Assembly (NCBI GenBank): GCA_947497475.1
Contig: CANMGS010000002.1
Span: 310,001-374,000, forward strand
Length of the DNA: 64,000 bases
Origin: an uncultured Amylibacter sp.
GTDB taxonomy: Bacteria > Pseudomonadota > Alphaproteobacteria > Rhodobacterales > Rhodobacteraceae
Direction: 5' to 3'
Part shown: positions 36,254-45,632 of the stretch, piece by piece
Layout of the letters: each line of letters begins with the position of its first letter
Numbering within the stretch: position 1 is the stretch's first letter
Made by a program: the position numbers and the translations under genes
The notes under the pieces: model-generated
What the model saw: only the letters and a program-made list of their open reading frames with translations
What the model was told of the DNA's origin: nothing
Databases searched by the model: none

Positions 36254-36270
36254 CTTTATTCTGCAGGCAG
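36242..36270. terminator. Bidirectional hairpin spanning two stop codons
   Basis: CTGCCTG-AATAA-CT-TTATT-CTG-CAGGCAG folds into a 12-bp stem with a small bulge, covering the 3' ends of both the esterase gene and opgH. It sits inside coding sequence on both strands, an economical convergent terminator. Function inferred. Confidence 0.6.
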
Positions 36271-38148
36271 TCTGGATGATGCTTCTAGGGCTTTACTCAT
36301 CTGGCTGCGATAACGTTCTGCTAAAACGATAACAGGGGGCGCTGATAGCTCGTCTGGTGTGCCAAGCTGTTTACTGGACCAACGTTTGCGCGTTAGGTTC
36401 ACACCGCTTAGAGCAGAGAATAAAACAGCACCTGCTAGGCTGATTGCGATTGGCAGCAGCCAAAGCGATACAAGATTGTTTGCCATACCTGTCAGCAAAG
36501 CAATACCTGTGACCGTTTCAATCATGTGGAACTTGATGAGTGTGCTCAGTGGATATTCACCACCTTGGCGTTTTTGTGGGTTCCAACCTTCGCTAAACCC
36601 AAGGAAATAGCGCAGTACTGCAACCGTTTGTTGGATCATTAAGATTGGGGCATAAATAATAGATGTCACAAGCTCGATCATCACTGAGATTAGGAACTGT
36701 ATGCCACCGCCATAAGATTTACGCAAATTGGGGCTGGCCCATATCACAGCTGCACCAATGATCTTTGGTGCTAAAAGCATACCATACATAAAGAGCAGAA
36801 TAACAAGGCTGTTTACATTGCTGATGTGTGGCCAAATCGGCATTGTTGGATTGGCAGCGCTGAAATAACTGATGACGTTTTCATTGTGACCATTGCTGAG
36901 CAAAGCCCAGAAGGTGAGCAGAATGAACCATGCAGGTGATAATAGATAACTGATAGCTCCATGTAGCATATGAAAGCGTGATGTGGCGTGTAGGCCCGCA
37001 GCGTGCAAGATGCGCAGGTGTTGCAGGTTGCCTTGACACCAACGTCTGTCGCGTAACGCAAAATCGATCAAGGTTGCAGGTGTTTCTTCGTAGCTGCCCT
37101 GAATGCGCGGTAAGAAGCGTACAGCCCAACCAGCGCGGCGTAATAGGCCAGCTTCTACAAAATCATGGGATAGAATTAGGCTTTCTTTACCGCGAAGAGA
37201 TTTTAAACGTGGCAATCCTGCACAGGATGCGAAGGCCGCTGTGCGAATGATTGCATTATGCCCCCAGTAGTTGGCTTCACGGTTCGTCCAAAGTGAAAGA
37301 CCTTCGGCCAATAGGCGCCCGTAAGTCACATTTGAGAACTGCTGCATACGCGCGAAAAGTGTTTTTGCGCCAAATAGACTTGGGGCAGATTGGATCAATC
37401 CTGCGGAAGGATCATTGGCCATTTCATCGGCAAGGGCCAGAATAGCATTGCCTGTCATTAAACTGTCAGCGTCCAGAACCAGCATAGCATCAGAGGTGCC
37501 ACCCCAACCTTCGATCCAGTCAGCAAGGTTTCCTGTTTTGCGATCTATGTTTTGACTGCGACGGCGGTAATAAAGCTTAGACCCTTCTGGGAATGTTGCT
37601 TGTAAAGATGCCATTGCGTGTAATTCTTGTTCAGCAATGTCACTATTTTGCGTATCACTTAGTATGAAAAGTGAAAAATTATGATTGGTTTTGGAGTGCT
37701 GTAATTCATCCCACATGGCAGCTGCATTGCCGAAAACATCAGAAGGGGTTTCGTTGTATATCGGAACCAATAGAGCAACATTCAGTGTTTCTGCTGTTTT
37801 TGGTTTTGAGGGTTCTGTTTTGTTTTTCAAAGACAGATTCAACAAACCCATAGATGCTGTGCTTACGGATAGAGATATCCAAAAGAATGTAAGCCCAACC
37901 ATAGTGATGAGGAAAAATTCAACTGGGCCTAAGCCACCTGTCGACAACCAGTCTGTAAAAGCCGCAAGCAATAGAATTGTGGTGAAGAAGGCCGGGCCGA
38001 AAATCGCATATTTCCAGATTCTAGATGTTGAGGCTGATTTCCAGTTAGGAGCTGCATTATCGCGGTATGGTTTGCGAAAATCTTGCTCTGGCATGCCAAG
38101 TGGCTTGCGTTCCGGCATCAATGGATATGTCTGGTCGACGTTTGCCAT
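36256..38148 (-). CDS. opgH: Glucans biosynthesis glucosyltransferase OpgH
   Basis: Start at 38148, where the ATG shares its A with the opgG stop (TAATG), giving 630 aa. The cytosolic GT2 domain has LVPIYNE, the metal-binding LDADS near 226, the general base D near 329 in SHDFVEA and RRWCQGN near 368. It is surrounded by about six membrane helices. OpgH polymerises the glucan backbone of osmoregulated periplasmic glucans and moves it across the inner membrane. It is shorter than the E. coli protein (about 850 aa), as in other alphaproteobacteria, lacking the long N-terminal part. Confidence 0.9.
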   Translation of the reverse strand: MANVDQTYPLMPERKPLGMPEQDFRKPYRDNAAPNWKSASTSRIWKYAIFGPAFFTTILLLAAFTDWLSTGGLGPVEFFLITMVGLTFFWISLSVSTASMGLLNLSLKNKTEPSKPKTAETLNVALLVPIYNETPSDVFGNAAAMWDELQHSKTNHNFSLFILSDTQNSDIAEQELHAMASLQATFPEGSKLYYRRRSQNIDRKTGNLADWIEGWGGTSDAMLVLDADSLMTGNAILALADEMANDPSAGLIQSAPSLFGAKTLFARMQQFSNVTYGRLLAEGLSLWTNREANYWGHNAIIRTAAFASCAGLPRLKSLRGKESLILSHDFVEAGLLRRAGWAVRFLPRIQGSYEETPATLIDFALRDRRWCQGNLQHLRILHAAGLHATSRFHMLHGAISYLLSPAWFILLTFWALLSNGHNENVISYFSAANPTMPIWPHISNVNSLVILLFMYGMLLAPKIIGAAVIWASPNLRKSYGGGIQFLISVMIELVTSIIYAPILMIQQTVAVLRYFLGFSEGWNPQKRQGGEYPLSTLIKFHMIETVTGIALLTGMANNLVSLWLLPIAISLAGAVLFSALSGVNLTRKRWSSKQLGTPDELSAPPVIVLAERYRSQMSKALEASSRLPAE

Positions 38149-39659
38149 TATGCTGTCCACCTATAAAGCCAAACTTCGGTAATGGTTTTGCCGTCAATCA
38201 GCAATTGGGCGCGCAATTCTGTAGAATTTGCGTCTGCTGGATCAAAAGTAAAAGCCAAGCGAACGCCGCCCGTATCTGGATTACGTTGTAAGATACCTTC
38301 GCTAATTTCGCCTCTGCTAGAGCTTACATGTATTGTAACCATGTCTAGATCTTTTGGGAAAGCGATGTTCTTTTCAAAATCAATTGTGGTGATATAGCCG
38401 CCAGTAAATCTGGTGCCCATACGCGTGTTTAGAACGCGTGCCACTGGTTTGCCCGACAATGGCTCACCACCCCAGCTGAGGCGATACTGAAAACTGTGTG
38501 ATGTCCCTGCAGGAATAGGAGTGCGTGGACGCCAATAGGCAACGATATTATCGTAAATCTCACGATCTGCTGGGATTTCAACCAGAGTGACAGCGCCTTT
38601 GCCCCAGTTTTCACCAGGTTCAACCCACAATCCTGGACGTTTATGATAAAGCGCCTCTAGGTCAGCGTAATCTGAAAACTCTTGTGGACGTTGCATCAAG
38701 CCAAAGCCTTTGGGGGCATCATCGACAAAGCTGCTGATCTGTAGAGTTTTAGGGTTCGCTAAAGCACGCCATAGCGTTTCGCCAGCGCCATTTTGAATAA
38801 GCAAACCATCTGAATCGTGTACCGCAGGGCGGAAATCATTAAAACGCGAACGATTGGTTTCATCGAAAAGGAACATGCTGGTCAGTGGGCCAAGCCCGAT
38901 GTTGTCCAGCTCTGCACGCGTGAAAATTTGTGCAGTGACATCCATAATTGTTGGATCGCCAGCTTTGACCGTAAAGCTGTAAAGACCCGCCACTGATGGG
39001 CTGTCCATCATGGCGTGAATAATTATGCTTGTGTCATCTGCTGCTGGGCGTTCAATCCAGAAACGTGTGAAGTCTGGGAACTCTTCGCCCTGTGGAGCAG
39101 CAGTATTTATAGCAAGACCGCGTGCGGAGAGGCCGTAGTTTTGACCTTTGGCGATCGCACGGAAATAGTTCGACCCTTGCATAACGAAGAATTCTTCGAA
39201 ATCATTTTTCTTGACCATCTCTGTGCGTAGACGGAAACCAGAATAACCTAGCGTTTCATCAAGTGGAAGTTCAGGTGCATTTTCATGCTTTTTGAACAGG
39301 TCATAATCAAAGCCAAGCTTCTTGGCTGTGGCATCTTCAACTATATTTACTTCTACTGGATGCGGAAAATACAAGCCAGGGTGAAAGAAATCTATGTGGA
39401 TCGGGCTGTCGGTATCAAGCCATAAAGCTTTCTTGGTGTCGAACTGGATCAGGCGGTATTCGTCATACGTTAAATCTTGCCATTCTTGCGGTACTTTTTG
39501 GCGCTCTTGATAAGGGCTGGCTGCCAAATTGCGAGCTTCTTCTATCAAAGCTTCACGGGAAAATGGGCTTTCTGCAATGACCATAGGAGCCGCAAAAGTT
39601 TTGCTGCCTGCCATGGCGGCAAAGCTTGCAAGGGCTGATATGAAATTCCGTCTATGCAT
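38148..39659 (-). CDS. opgG: Periplasmic glucan biosynthesis protein OpgG/OpgD
   Basis: This 503-aa protein has a twin-arginine-type signal (MHRRNFISALASFA) cut after the Ala-rich core, followed by the family's long beta-sandwich domain (YDEYRLIQFD, KPGLWVEPGENWGKGAVTLVEIP) and a C-terminal Ig-like domain. OpgG acts with OpgH on the glucan; a Tat signal is more typical of the paralogue OpgD, so the gene could be named either way. It lies 7 bp downstream of opgC and overlaps opgH by one base. Confidence 0.88.
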   Translation of the reverse strand: MHRRNFISALASFAAMAGSKTFAAPMVIAESPFSREALIEEARNLAASPYQERQKVPQEWQDLTYDEYRLIQFDTKKALWLDTDSPIHIDFFHPGLYFPHPVEVNIVEDATAKKLGFDYDLFKKHENAPELPLDETLGYSGFRLRTEMVKKNDFEEFFVMQGSNYFRAIAKGQNYGLSARGLAINTAAPQGEEFPDFTRFWIERPAADDTSIIIHAMMDSPSVAGLYSFTVKAGDPTIMDVTAQIFTRAELDNIGLGPLTSMFLFDETNRSRFNDFRPAVHDSDGLLIQNGAGETLWRALANPKTLQISSFVDDAPKGFGLMQRPQEFSDYADLEALYHKRPGLWVEPGENWGKGAVTLVEIPADREIYDNIVAYWRPRTPIPAGTSHSFQYRLSWGGEPLSGKPVARVLNTRMGTRFTGGYITTIDFEKNIAFPKDLDMVTIHVSSSRGEISEGILQRNPDTGGVRLAFTFDPADANSTELRAQLLIDGKTITEVWLYRWTA

Positions 39660-39666
39660 ATAATAT

Positions 39667-40905
39667 TTAAACCTTTTTTACGCGCCACGGTTGGGATTTA
39701 ATCCATGCGACGAAATAAGCGACTAGAATGATTGTTGCCATACCAAGGAAATTTACCATTGTCGTCTTGAAGGTAGAGCGACCCATCTGATCTAGCAGAA
39801 ATCCGCTGAAACGAGCGAAGACCATAGAGAATACAAAGACGGCAAGTGATTGCTGACCAACTTTCATGATGATTGCGATCAAGCGTGCCCAGAATACGGA
39901 TAGGCCTTCTTTACTGGTAACGATCAGGCGTTTGCCGCCTTCGCCAGCGATGACCCAACCAAGGTAAGCAAGAGCTAGGAATTGAACATAACGCAATATG
40001 CCGAAGTCTGATTTATCGAAGAACTCTTTGTTTGCAACACGCCACTCGATGACCCAATTGCTTTCAAAAGCGCCGAACCACTCGCGGCTGACTGCACGTA
40101 CACCAATATTGGATAGTGGTATGTTTGCGATGACGATAAAAGCTGCGATTGCTATCAACCATTTTGTTACGGGCGGAGCAGGGATCCAGCCTCGCATCAA
40201 AGCAAACCCAGTGAAGAATACAAGTTGCCAACCGAATGGGTTAAAAAACCAACGACGTTCTGACCAAGGTTCTGCAGGTAGATTTAATGCAGCATCTCCA
40301 AGGCCAAATTGCGATAAGATTAGGCGTTGTGCGAATATCCATACGATGATCACGAACGCTGCAACCAACCAAAGATTTACACGGGATATAGCCATGATTA
40401 ATGGCATCATCACAAGGATCACCATATACATTGGTAGAATGTCGAAATAGTTCGGCACATAAGTCAGGGTGAAGAGACCTATGAGATTCTCGGCAGCATC
40501 TCTGAAGAACGGCACAAGATTGAGTGAGCCTGTGTAGTTTTTATCGAACAAACCTGTGCTGTCCCAAAAGCTCAGCATCATAGCGATTGCAAAGAACATT
40601 CCGATATGTGCCCAATAGACTTGCCAAACGCGGTATCCAACGCGTGCTGTACCCAATGCCCAACCCGCGCGATCAAAAGTGCGGCCAAAGGCAATGGCGG
40701 AAGCCATTCCTGAGCAGAATACAAACATTTCTGTTGCATCTGAAAAACCCCAACGGGCAGGGATCCAGCTGGTGAAGAAGTTACCAGGTGTGTGAGCAAA
40801 TAGAATGATGAACATCGCGATGCCGCGATAGAAATCTAAACGAGGGTCGCGAACGGTTGCTGTTGGTGCAACAATAGGGCCCGTAGGTGTGGTTGTTAAG
40901 CTCAT
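39667..40905 (-). CDS. opgC: OpgC-family membrane protein (glucan succinyltransferase-like)
   Basis: This 412-aa protein has about ten membrane helices. It starts with DPRLDFYRGIAMFIILFAHTPGN, the acyltransferase-3-like signature with the H-containing first helix, and ends with a cationic tail (VKKV). OpgC members add succinyl groups to periplasmic glucans. The gene heads opgC-opgG-opgH with spacing of 7 bp to opgG, so all three are one operon; the TPR gene 37 bp upstream may join it. Confidence 0.87.
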   Translation of the reverse strand: MSLTTTPTGPIVAPTATVRDPRLDFYRGIAMFIILFAHTPGNFFTSWIPARWGFSDATEMFVFCSGMASAIAFGRTFDRAGWALGTARVGYRVWQVYWAHIGMFFAIAMMLSFWDSTGLFDKNYTGSLNLVPFFRDAAENLIGLFTLTYVPNYFDILPMYMVILVMMPLIMAISRVNLWLVAAFVIIVWIFAQRLILSQFGLGDAALNLPAEPWSERRWFFNPFGWQLVFFTGFALMRGWIPAPPVTKWLIAIAAFIVIANIPLSNIGVRAVSREWFGAFESNWVIEWRVANKEFFDKSDFGILRYVQFLALAYLGWVIAGEGGKRLIVTSKEGLSVFWARLIAIIMKVGQQSLAVFVFSMVFARFSGFLLDQMGRSTFKTTMVNFLGMATIILVAYFVAWIKSQPWRVKKV

Positions 40906-40942
40906 ACGTGTTCTTCTAACTTAATGATTTTTAGGCTTTTAT

Positions 40943-42316
40943 TTACTCAGCTGGCATTTGCAAGGGCAGATTGCTGTCTCCGCGGCCTGCTGCGATCATC
41001 TCGAACCTTACTGATGCGTAAGTGTCCTCTGCGCCGCCTCGTTTTGCTTTGCGCTCGTTTAGGATTGCTTCAGCTTCGTTTAAGAAACCGCTGCGGATAC
41101 CTGCATCGATTGTCAGACGTTCAAAGACATCACGTTGGGCGTGGCTGCCACCTGCGTCTTGCATATTTGATCGTGCTGTGGAGAGATTGATGAAGGCAGT
41201 TTTATAGTCAGATTCGCCAAATGCCTCTAGGCCTGTGGCGGCAGCAATGCCTGGTTCAGCCATTGCTTTTTGGATGTCAGATTTGCACATTTTAGCGTCC
41301 TTATGCATTCGGGACATCATCGTTTTAACGGCATCATCGCGGTCACCGCCTACAAGGGCTAGCATATAGTGTAGGTCTGCAAAGATTAGGCAGCCGTCTT
41401 CTGTGCGGTTTTCTGAAATATCTGCAAGCTCTTCCCAGCGGTTACCGACATCCACGCCTTCAAGCTCCAAACGGCTTAGAAGGGACGTCGCGTTTGAGAT
41501 ATCGCGGTAATCATCTGTTTTATCTTTGCGGATTTCATTGTCATATAAATCCATAACCACGTCGATTTGCCCTTGATCTAGGTGCATCAAAGCTTTGTGC
41601 CACCAAACGTGATAGCGGAAGTTATTGCAATGTTCCCATGCGCTTTCGCGTGTGCCAAGCCACTCAAGGCCAGCTTTTGCATTGGCTGTCATATCATACA
41701 CGTGTGCAACGGCGTGTAAGCCCCAAGCATCATCCGGTGCCAACAACATGCCTTCACGGCCTGTTTTTTCGGCTTGGCGATAATCGCCTGTTTCTTCCAA
41801 TGCGAATGCATAACAGCCCAGCATATAACCGCGGCCTGCATGTTGGGCGTCATATGTGTCGATTACGGTTTCAATTGAAGAACGCATCGTTTTTGAATCG
41901 CCAAGGATAAATGAGATCGCTTGGGATACTTTCATCGCCAATGTATCCATCGGGGCAAAGGCTAGAACTTCTTCAATACGATCACGTGCTGCGCGTGGGC
42001 TGCCTGATAACCATAGAGATAATGCATCAACAAAGGCACGTTCGCGGGCCGTTGGCATCGATTGTTTGACTGCGGCTTGTGCTGCTGCATTGGCTTCGAC
42101 TGAGGTCTGTACCAATTCTCTGCGACCTAGCATCATATAGAACAAGCCTTTAAGTGCTTGAGCTGCTGCAAACTGTGGTTCGCGTTCAATTACATCCATC
42201 AAGTGAGTAGGGGTAATGGCCGCATGTGCCAAAAAGCCAAGCTGCATTTTATTCCAGCTCTCAAGTGCTGCAGGGGTTTCAAGAGAAACGTCATTCCCGA
42301 ATATATCTGTAAGCAT
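40943..42316 (-). CDS. Tetratricopeptide-repeat protein
   Basis: Start at 42316 (MLTDIFGNDVSL, 457 aa) with AAAGGA 8 nt upstream. The protein is almost all helical, with degenerate TPR units (for example LALAPDDAWGLHAVAHVYDM and WHKALMHLDQGQIDVV). It has no signal peptide. The conserved WGLHAVAHVYDM and YHVWWHKALMHLDQG resemble a roseobacter TPR family. The gene precedes the opg operon on the same strand and follows the CoA-transferase gene by about 260 bp. A scaffold role is a guess. Confidence 0.75.
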   Translation of the reverse strand: MLTDIFGNDVSLETPAALESWNKMQLGFLAHAAITPTHLMDVIEREPQFAAAQALKGLFYMMLGRRELVQTSVEANAAAQAAVKQSMPTARERAFVDALSLWLSGSPRAARDRIEEVLAFAPMDTLAMKVSQAISFILGDSKTMRSSIETVIDTYDAQHAGRGYMLGCYAFALEETGDYRQAEKTGREGMLLAPDDAWGLHAVAHVYDMTANAKAGLEWLGTRESAWEHCNNFRYHVWWHKALMHLDQGQIDVVMDLYDNEIRKDKTDDYRDISNATSLLSRLELEGVDVGNRWEELADISENRTEDGCLIFADLHYMLALVGGDRDDAVKTMMSRMHKDAKMCKSDIQKAMAEPGIAAATGLEAFGESDYKTAFINLSTARSNMQDAGGSHAQRDVFERLTIDAGIRSGFLNEAEAILNERKAKRGGAEDTYASVRFEMIAAGRGDSNLPLQMPAE

Positions 42317-42562
42317 TGAGTCGTCCTTTGATGAAGTATTATTCGTTTGATGCACTCTATGATGTTATAAGCCCAAGAAATACAGTGTGTATTGTCAGAT
42401 AACGTGTATTTGACCGAGCTTGAGGTGCAAATTGAGACTTTTGATCGTTTTTTAAGCTATTTCCCCGAAAAAACCCACTTTTTTCATTGTTTTGAGGTAA
42501 GCAAAATGCTGCTTGTAACAATTAATGTAACAATATTGGGTGTTGAAAATGTACTTTTTAGC

Positions 42563-42591
42563 CAGATAAGGCTCTTAATCTTGCTTATCTG
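42563..42591. terminator. Inverted repeat at the 3' end of the CoA-transferase gene
   Basis: CAGATAAG at 42563-42570 pairs perfectly with CTTATCTG at 42584-42591. A T-run follows on the plus strand. It covers the last codons and stop of the minus-strand CoA-transferase gene. Confidence 0.4.
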
Positions 42592-43759
42592 TATATTTTT
42601 TCAGGACCTCATCTGTGTCTTGGCCACAGTTTGGAGGGGCTGAACGGTATGTTACAGGTGTACGTGAAAAGTTTAGAGGGTTCCCTAGAACTGAAATATC
42701 CCCGTCTTTGACAGCATCATGTGGCATTTTGCGAACCATGTCTCTGGCAATCGCTTGATCAGACTCTAAGGCGCCTTTAACTGTATTGATTGGGCCAACT
42801 GGCACTTTTAGGTTTTCTAGACCTTCAATGACTTCAGCCATAGAGTGTTGCATCAATGGTGGGCTTATAAGAGATTTTAAGTCTGCACGGTTTTCGATGC
42901 GTGCGACATTGGTTTTATATGCATCGTCTTGAGCCAGTTCTGGCATGTTTATGAAATCACAGAAGCGCGCGAATTGAGCGTCATTGCCAACTGCAACGAT
43001 GATGTGGCCATCATTTGTTTCAAACACATCGTAAGGCACAATGTTTGGGTGACCATTGCCACGACGTTCTGGAACTTTGCCAGATGTCAGGAAGTTTGTA
43101 CCTTCATTAATCAGCCATGCCATTTGCGTATCGACCAAAGCCACATCAATATGTTGACCTTCGCCCGTTTGATCACGATGACGTAGCGCTGCCAAAATGC
43201 CGATGGTGGCATACATTCCGCACATTACATCCGCAATACCAACGCCAACTTTGGTTGGAACACCTTCGGGATCACCTGTCAGGCTCATAATACCACCGTA
43301 CCCTTGCGCCATAAGATCGTACCCAGGTTTCAAACGGTTTGGGCCAGTTTGGCCAAAGCCAGAAATTGAACAGTAAACAAGGGCAGGGTGTGCCTTTAGT
43401 AATGTTTCATGATTTAACCCGTATTTTTTCAACCCATCTGGTTTGAAATTTTCAATCACTATGTCTGCACGTGCGGCCAGTTGGCGAATGATATCCTGAC
43501 CTTCTTCGGTTGCGATATCTACTGCGATCGATTTTTTATTACGGTTGGCACACATGAAGTAGGCGCTGAGGTCGGTTTTTTCACCATCATGTCCAATAGC
43601 GTAATTCGGCCCCCAAGCACGCGTATCATCGCCACCTGTTTTAGGGTTTTCTATTTTCAGGATTGTTGCGCCTAAGTCACCGAGCATCTGTGTGGCGGTT
43701 GGACCCGCTAAAATACGCGATAGGTCTAATACAACCAATCCATCAAGTGCGCCTGCCAT
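42575..43759 (-). CDS. CaiB/BaiF family CoA-transferase
   Basis: This 394-aa class III CoA-transferase shows the N-terminal LVVLDLSRILAGP, KIENPKTGGDDTRAWGP, CANRNKKSIAVDIATEEG and the GYDLMAQGYGGIMSLTG segment, plus ADIVIENFKPD. Such enzymes move CoA between acyl groups (for example formyl-CoA:oxalate, or succinyl-CoA:glutarate). It lies 13 bp downstream of the ThDP-enzyme gene and is almost certainly co-transcribed with it. Confidence 0.9.
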   Translation of the reverse strand: MAGALDGLVVLDLSRILAGPTATQMLGDLGATILKIENPKTGGDDTRAWGPNYAIGHDGEKTDLSAYFMCANRNKKSIAVDIATEEGQDIIRQLAARADIVIENFKPDGLKKYGLNHETLLKAHPALVYCSISGFGQTGPNRLKPGYDLMAQGYGGIMSLTGDPEGVPTKVGVGIADVMCGMYATIGILAALRHRDQTGEGQHIDVALVDTQMAWLINEGTNFLTSGKVPERRGNGHPNIVPYDVFETNDGHIIVAVGNDAQFARFCDFINMPELAQDDAYKTNVARIENRADLKSLISPPLMQHSMAEVIEGLENLKVPVGPINTVKGALESDQAIARDMVRKMPHDAVKDGDISVLGNPLNFSRTPVTYRSAPPNCGQDTDEVLKKYTDKQD

Positions 43760-43772
43760 TTTGGTATCCTAT

Positions 43773-45419
43773 CTATATGCGACCATCATAATCACCACGA
43801 TCAATCGTAGCGGCAATAAGGGTGAATGTATCGGCTGTTTGCGCTTGTGCAAGAGCGTCTCGCAATTCTTCACGTGAACCAACCGTGTGACCTGCGCCAC
43901 CAAAGCTGCGGGCGATAGCAGCATAATCATGTGTGCCAAAATCAACAGCGTAGTTTGTAAGCTGACGTTGACGTTGTTTTAATTCAATCAACGCAAGGCT
44001 GGCATCGACGAAAACAATGAAGATTGGTTTGATTTCGAGTTCGGATGCAGTTGCCAATTCACCAGCGACCATCAAAAAGCCAGCGTCACCAGAAAATGAG
44101 ATGACGGGGCGCTCAGGGGATGCGATTTTGGCACCCATAGCGAGGGGTACAGCACAGCCCATTGTACATAGGGCAGAGGATTGCATTAATCCGCGTGGTT
44201 CATAGCAATCCCACATCTGAGATAGAAGGATGCGGTGCGCGCCGCTGTCGGCCGTTGCCAATGTGTTTTTTGGTAAATTAACACGACACTCTGCGATAAC
44301 AGCAGCAGGTCCCCAAGTGTCATCTTGTGGGAATGCAGCATCTAGGGCTGTTTTTACGGCTTCAATTTCACCATTTTGCCAAGTTGCGTGTGGTTTTGTA
44401 TTTTCTGAGAATAGAGTAAGGGTCGCGCCAGTATCAGCAATAAAGTTCATCGTAGCCTGATGCATATAGTGATGGTTTGGTTCTGCTGTTATATCAATCA
44501 CATTGGTTTGTGCTGGATCCCAGATATCACGCCAACCAGGGCGCATTTCTATTGGATCGTATCCTACACATATAACCAGATCAGATGATTGAATAAACGG
44601 CACTAAGTGCTTGTCCGCTAAAGGAGAAAGGCCACCAGAACCTAGGCAAAGTGGGTGGTTTTCAGGAACGATACCTTTGGCTTTATAAGTTGTTACAAAA
44701 GGCACGTTGTGTGTTTCGCAAAATGATAGGATTTGTGTGCTTGAATTGTCATTCATAGCATCCAAACCGACAACCATAACTGGCTTTTTTGCATTGTTGA
44801 TCCAATTGCATGCTTCAACGAAATCTTGGCCTTTTGCTGGTGCCAATGGGCTGGCTGGGCTGCGTCTGCGCAAATGGCTTGGCTTAGATTGTGTATTTGC
44901 CACAGAAATTGGTACATCAATATGTACAGGGCCGGGGCGGCCTTCGGTGGCAATAGCAACGGCTTTATCTGCCACTGTATCTGCACCATCAGCCGTTAAA
45001 CGGAATGTGGCTTTGGTGATGGAGTTGAATACGGCACTGTGGTCCATAATTTGATGCGTATATGTCAGCGCTTCGTCTTCATCTACGCAGCCTGTTAGAA
45101 CAATAAGCGGGACGCGATCTTGGTGTGCATTCACGATGGAATTTATGCCGTTCATGGCACCTGGACCAAGAGTGGCTACCAGAATACCAGGGGCGCCGGT
45201 GCGGTGATAGGCACCTTCAGCCATAAAGCCTGCGCTGTTTTCATGTTTTACTAAGATGAATTCGATACCAACTTTGCGTAATGCATCGACAAGGGTCAGG
45301 ACTTCGCCACCCGGCATACCAAAAGCATAACGACAGCCTGCTTCGTATAATCGTTCTGCTAAGAAATCTGCCGCGCGTTTTGTTGTCAGTGTCATGGGTA
45401 CCCTCAAATTCATATTCAT
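43773..45419 (-). CDS. ThDP-dependent enzyme of the acetolactate synthase superfamily
   Basis: This 548-aa protein has three domains: N-terminal PYR with the catalytic glutamate in VKHENSAGFMAEG, a middle NAD/FAD-like domain, and a C-terminal PP domain with GDAGFLM but no typical NN pair (VDASLAL instead). AAGGA stands 4 nt before the first ATG, and a second good site (GAGG, 6 nt) precedes the ATG at 45395, so the start is ambiguous. The pairing with a CaiB-type transferase recalls oxalyl-CoA decarboxylase/formyl-CoA transferase, but the sequence is nearer to acetolactate synthase-like proteins, and the reaction is unknown. Confidence 0.82.
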   Translation of the reverse strand: MNMNLRVPMTLTTKRAADFLAERLYEAGCRYAFGMPGGEVLTLVDALRKVGIEFILVKHENSAGFMAEGAYHRTGAPGILVATLGPGAMNGINSIVNAHQDRVPLIVLTGCVDEDEALTYTHQIMDHSAVFNSITKATFRLTADGADTVADKAVAIATEGRPGPVHIDVPISVANTQSKPSHLRRRSPASPLAPAKGQDFVEACNWINNAKKPVMVVGLDAMNDNSSTQILSFCETHNVPFVTTYKAKGIVPENHPLCLGSGGLSPLADKHLVPFIQSSDLVICVGYDPIEMRPGWRDIWDPAQTNVIDITAEPNHHYMHQATMNFIADTGATLTLFSENTKPHATWQNGEIEAVKTALDAAFPQDDTWGPAAVIAECRVNLPKNTLATADSGAHRILLSQMWDCYEPRGLMQSSALCTMGCAVPLAMGAKIASPERPVISFSGDAGFLMVAGELATASELEIKPIFIVFVDASLALIELKQRQRQLTNYAVDFGTHDYAAIARSFGGAGHTVGSREELRDALAQAQTADTFTLIAATIDRGDYDGRI

Positions 45420-45632
45420 CCTGTCCTTACAGTCAGTTTATTGGCAAAGCAAATGGAGCTGAAATATAGTAACAAAGATCAACTTTTTGGGAACATAAGT
45501 AACTTACTAGAATTGCTGAAAGTACACGAAAAATGATATGAAATACCACAAAAAATGATGTCCTTTGATCTGGACTATACATGGGATAGATGTAGAGTTT
45601 TTCTGGCAAATTAAGGTATAAGCGAGGATGTT

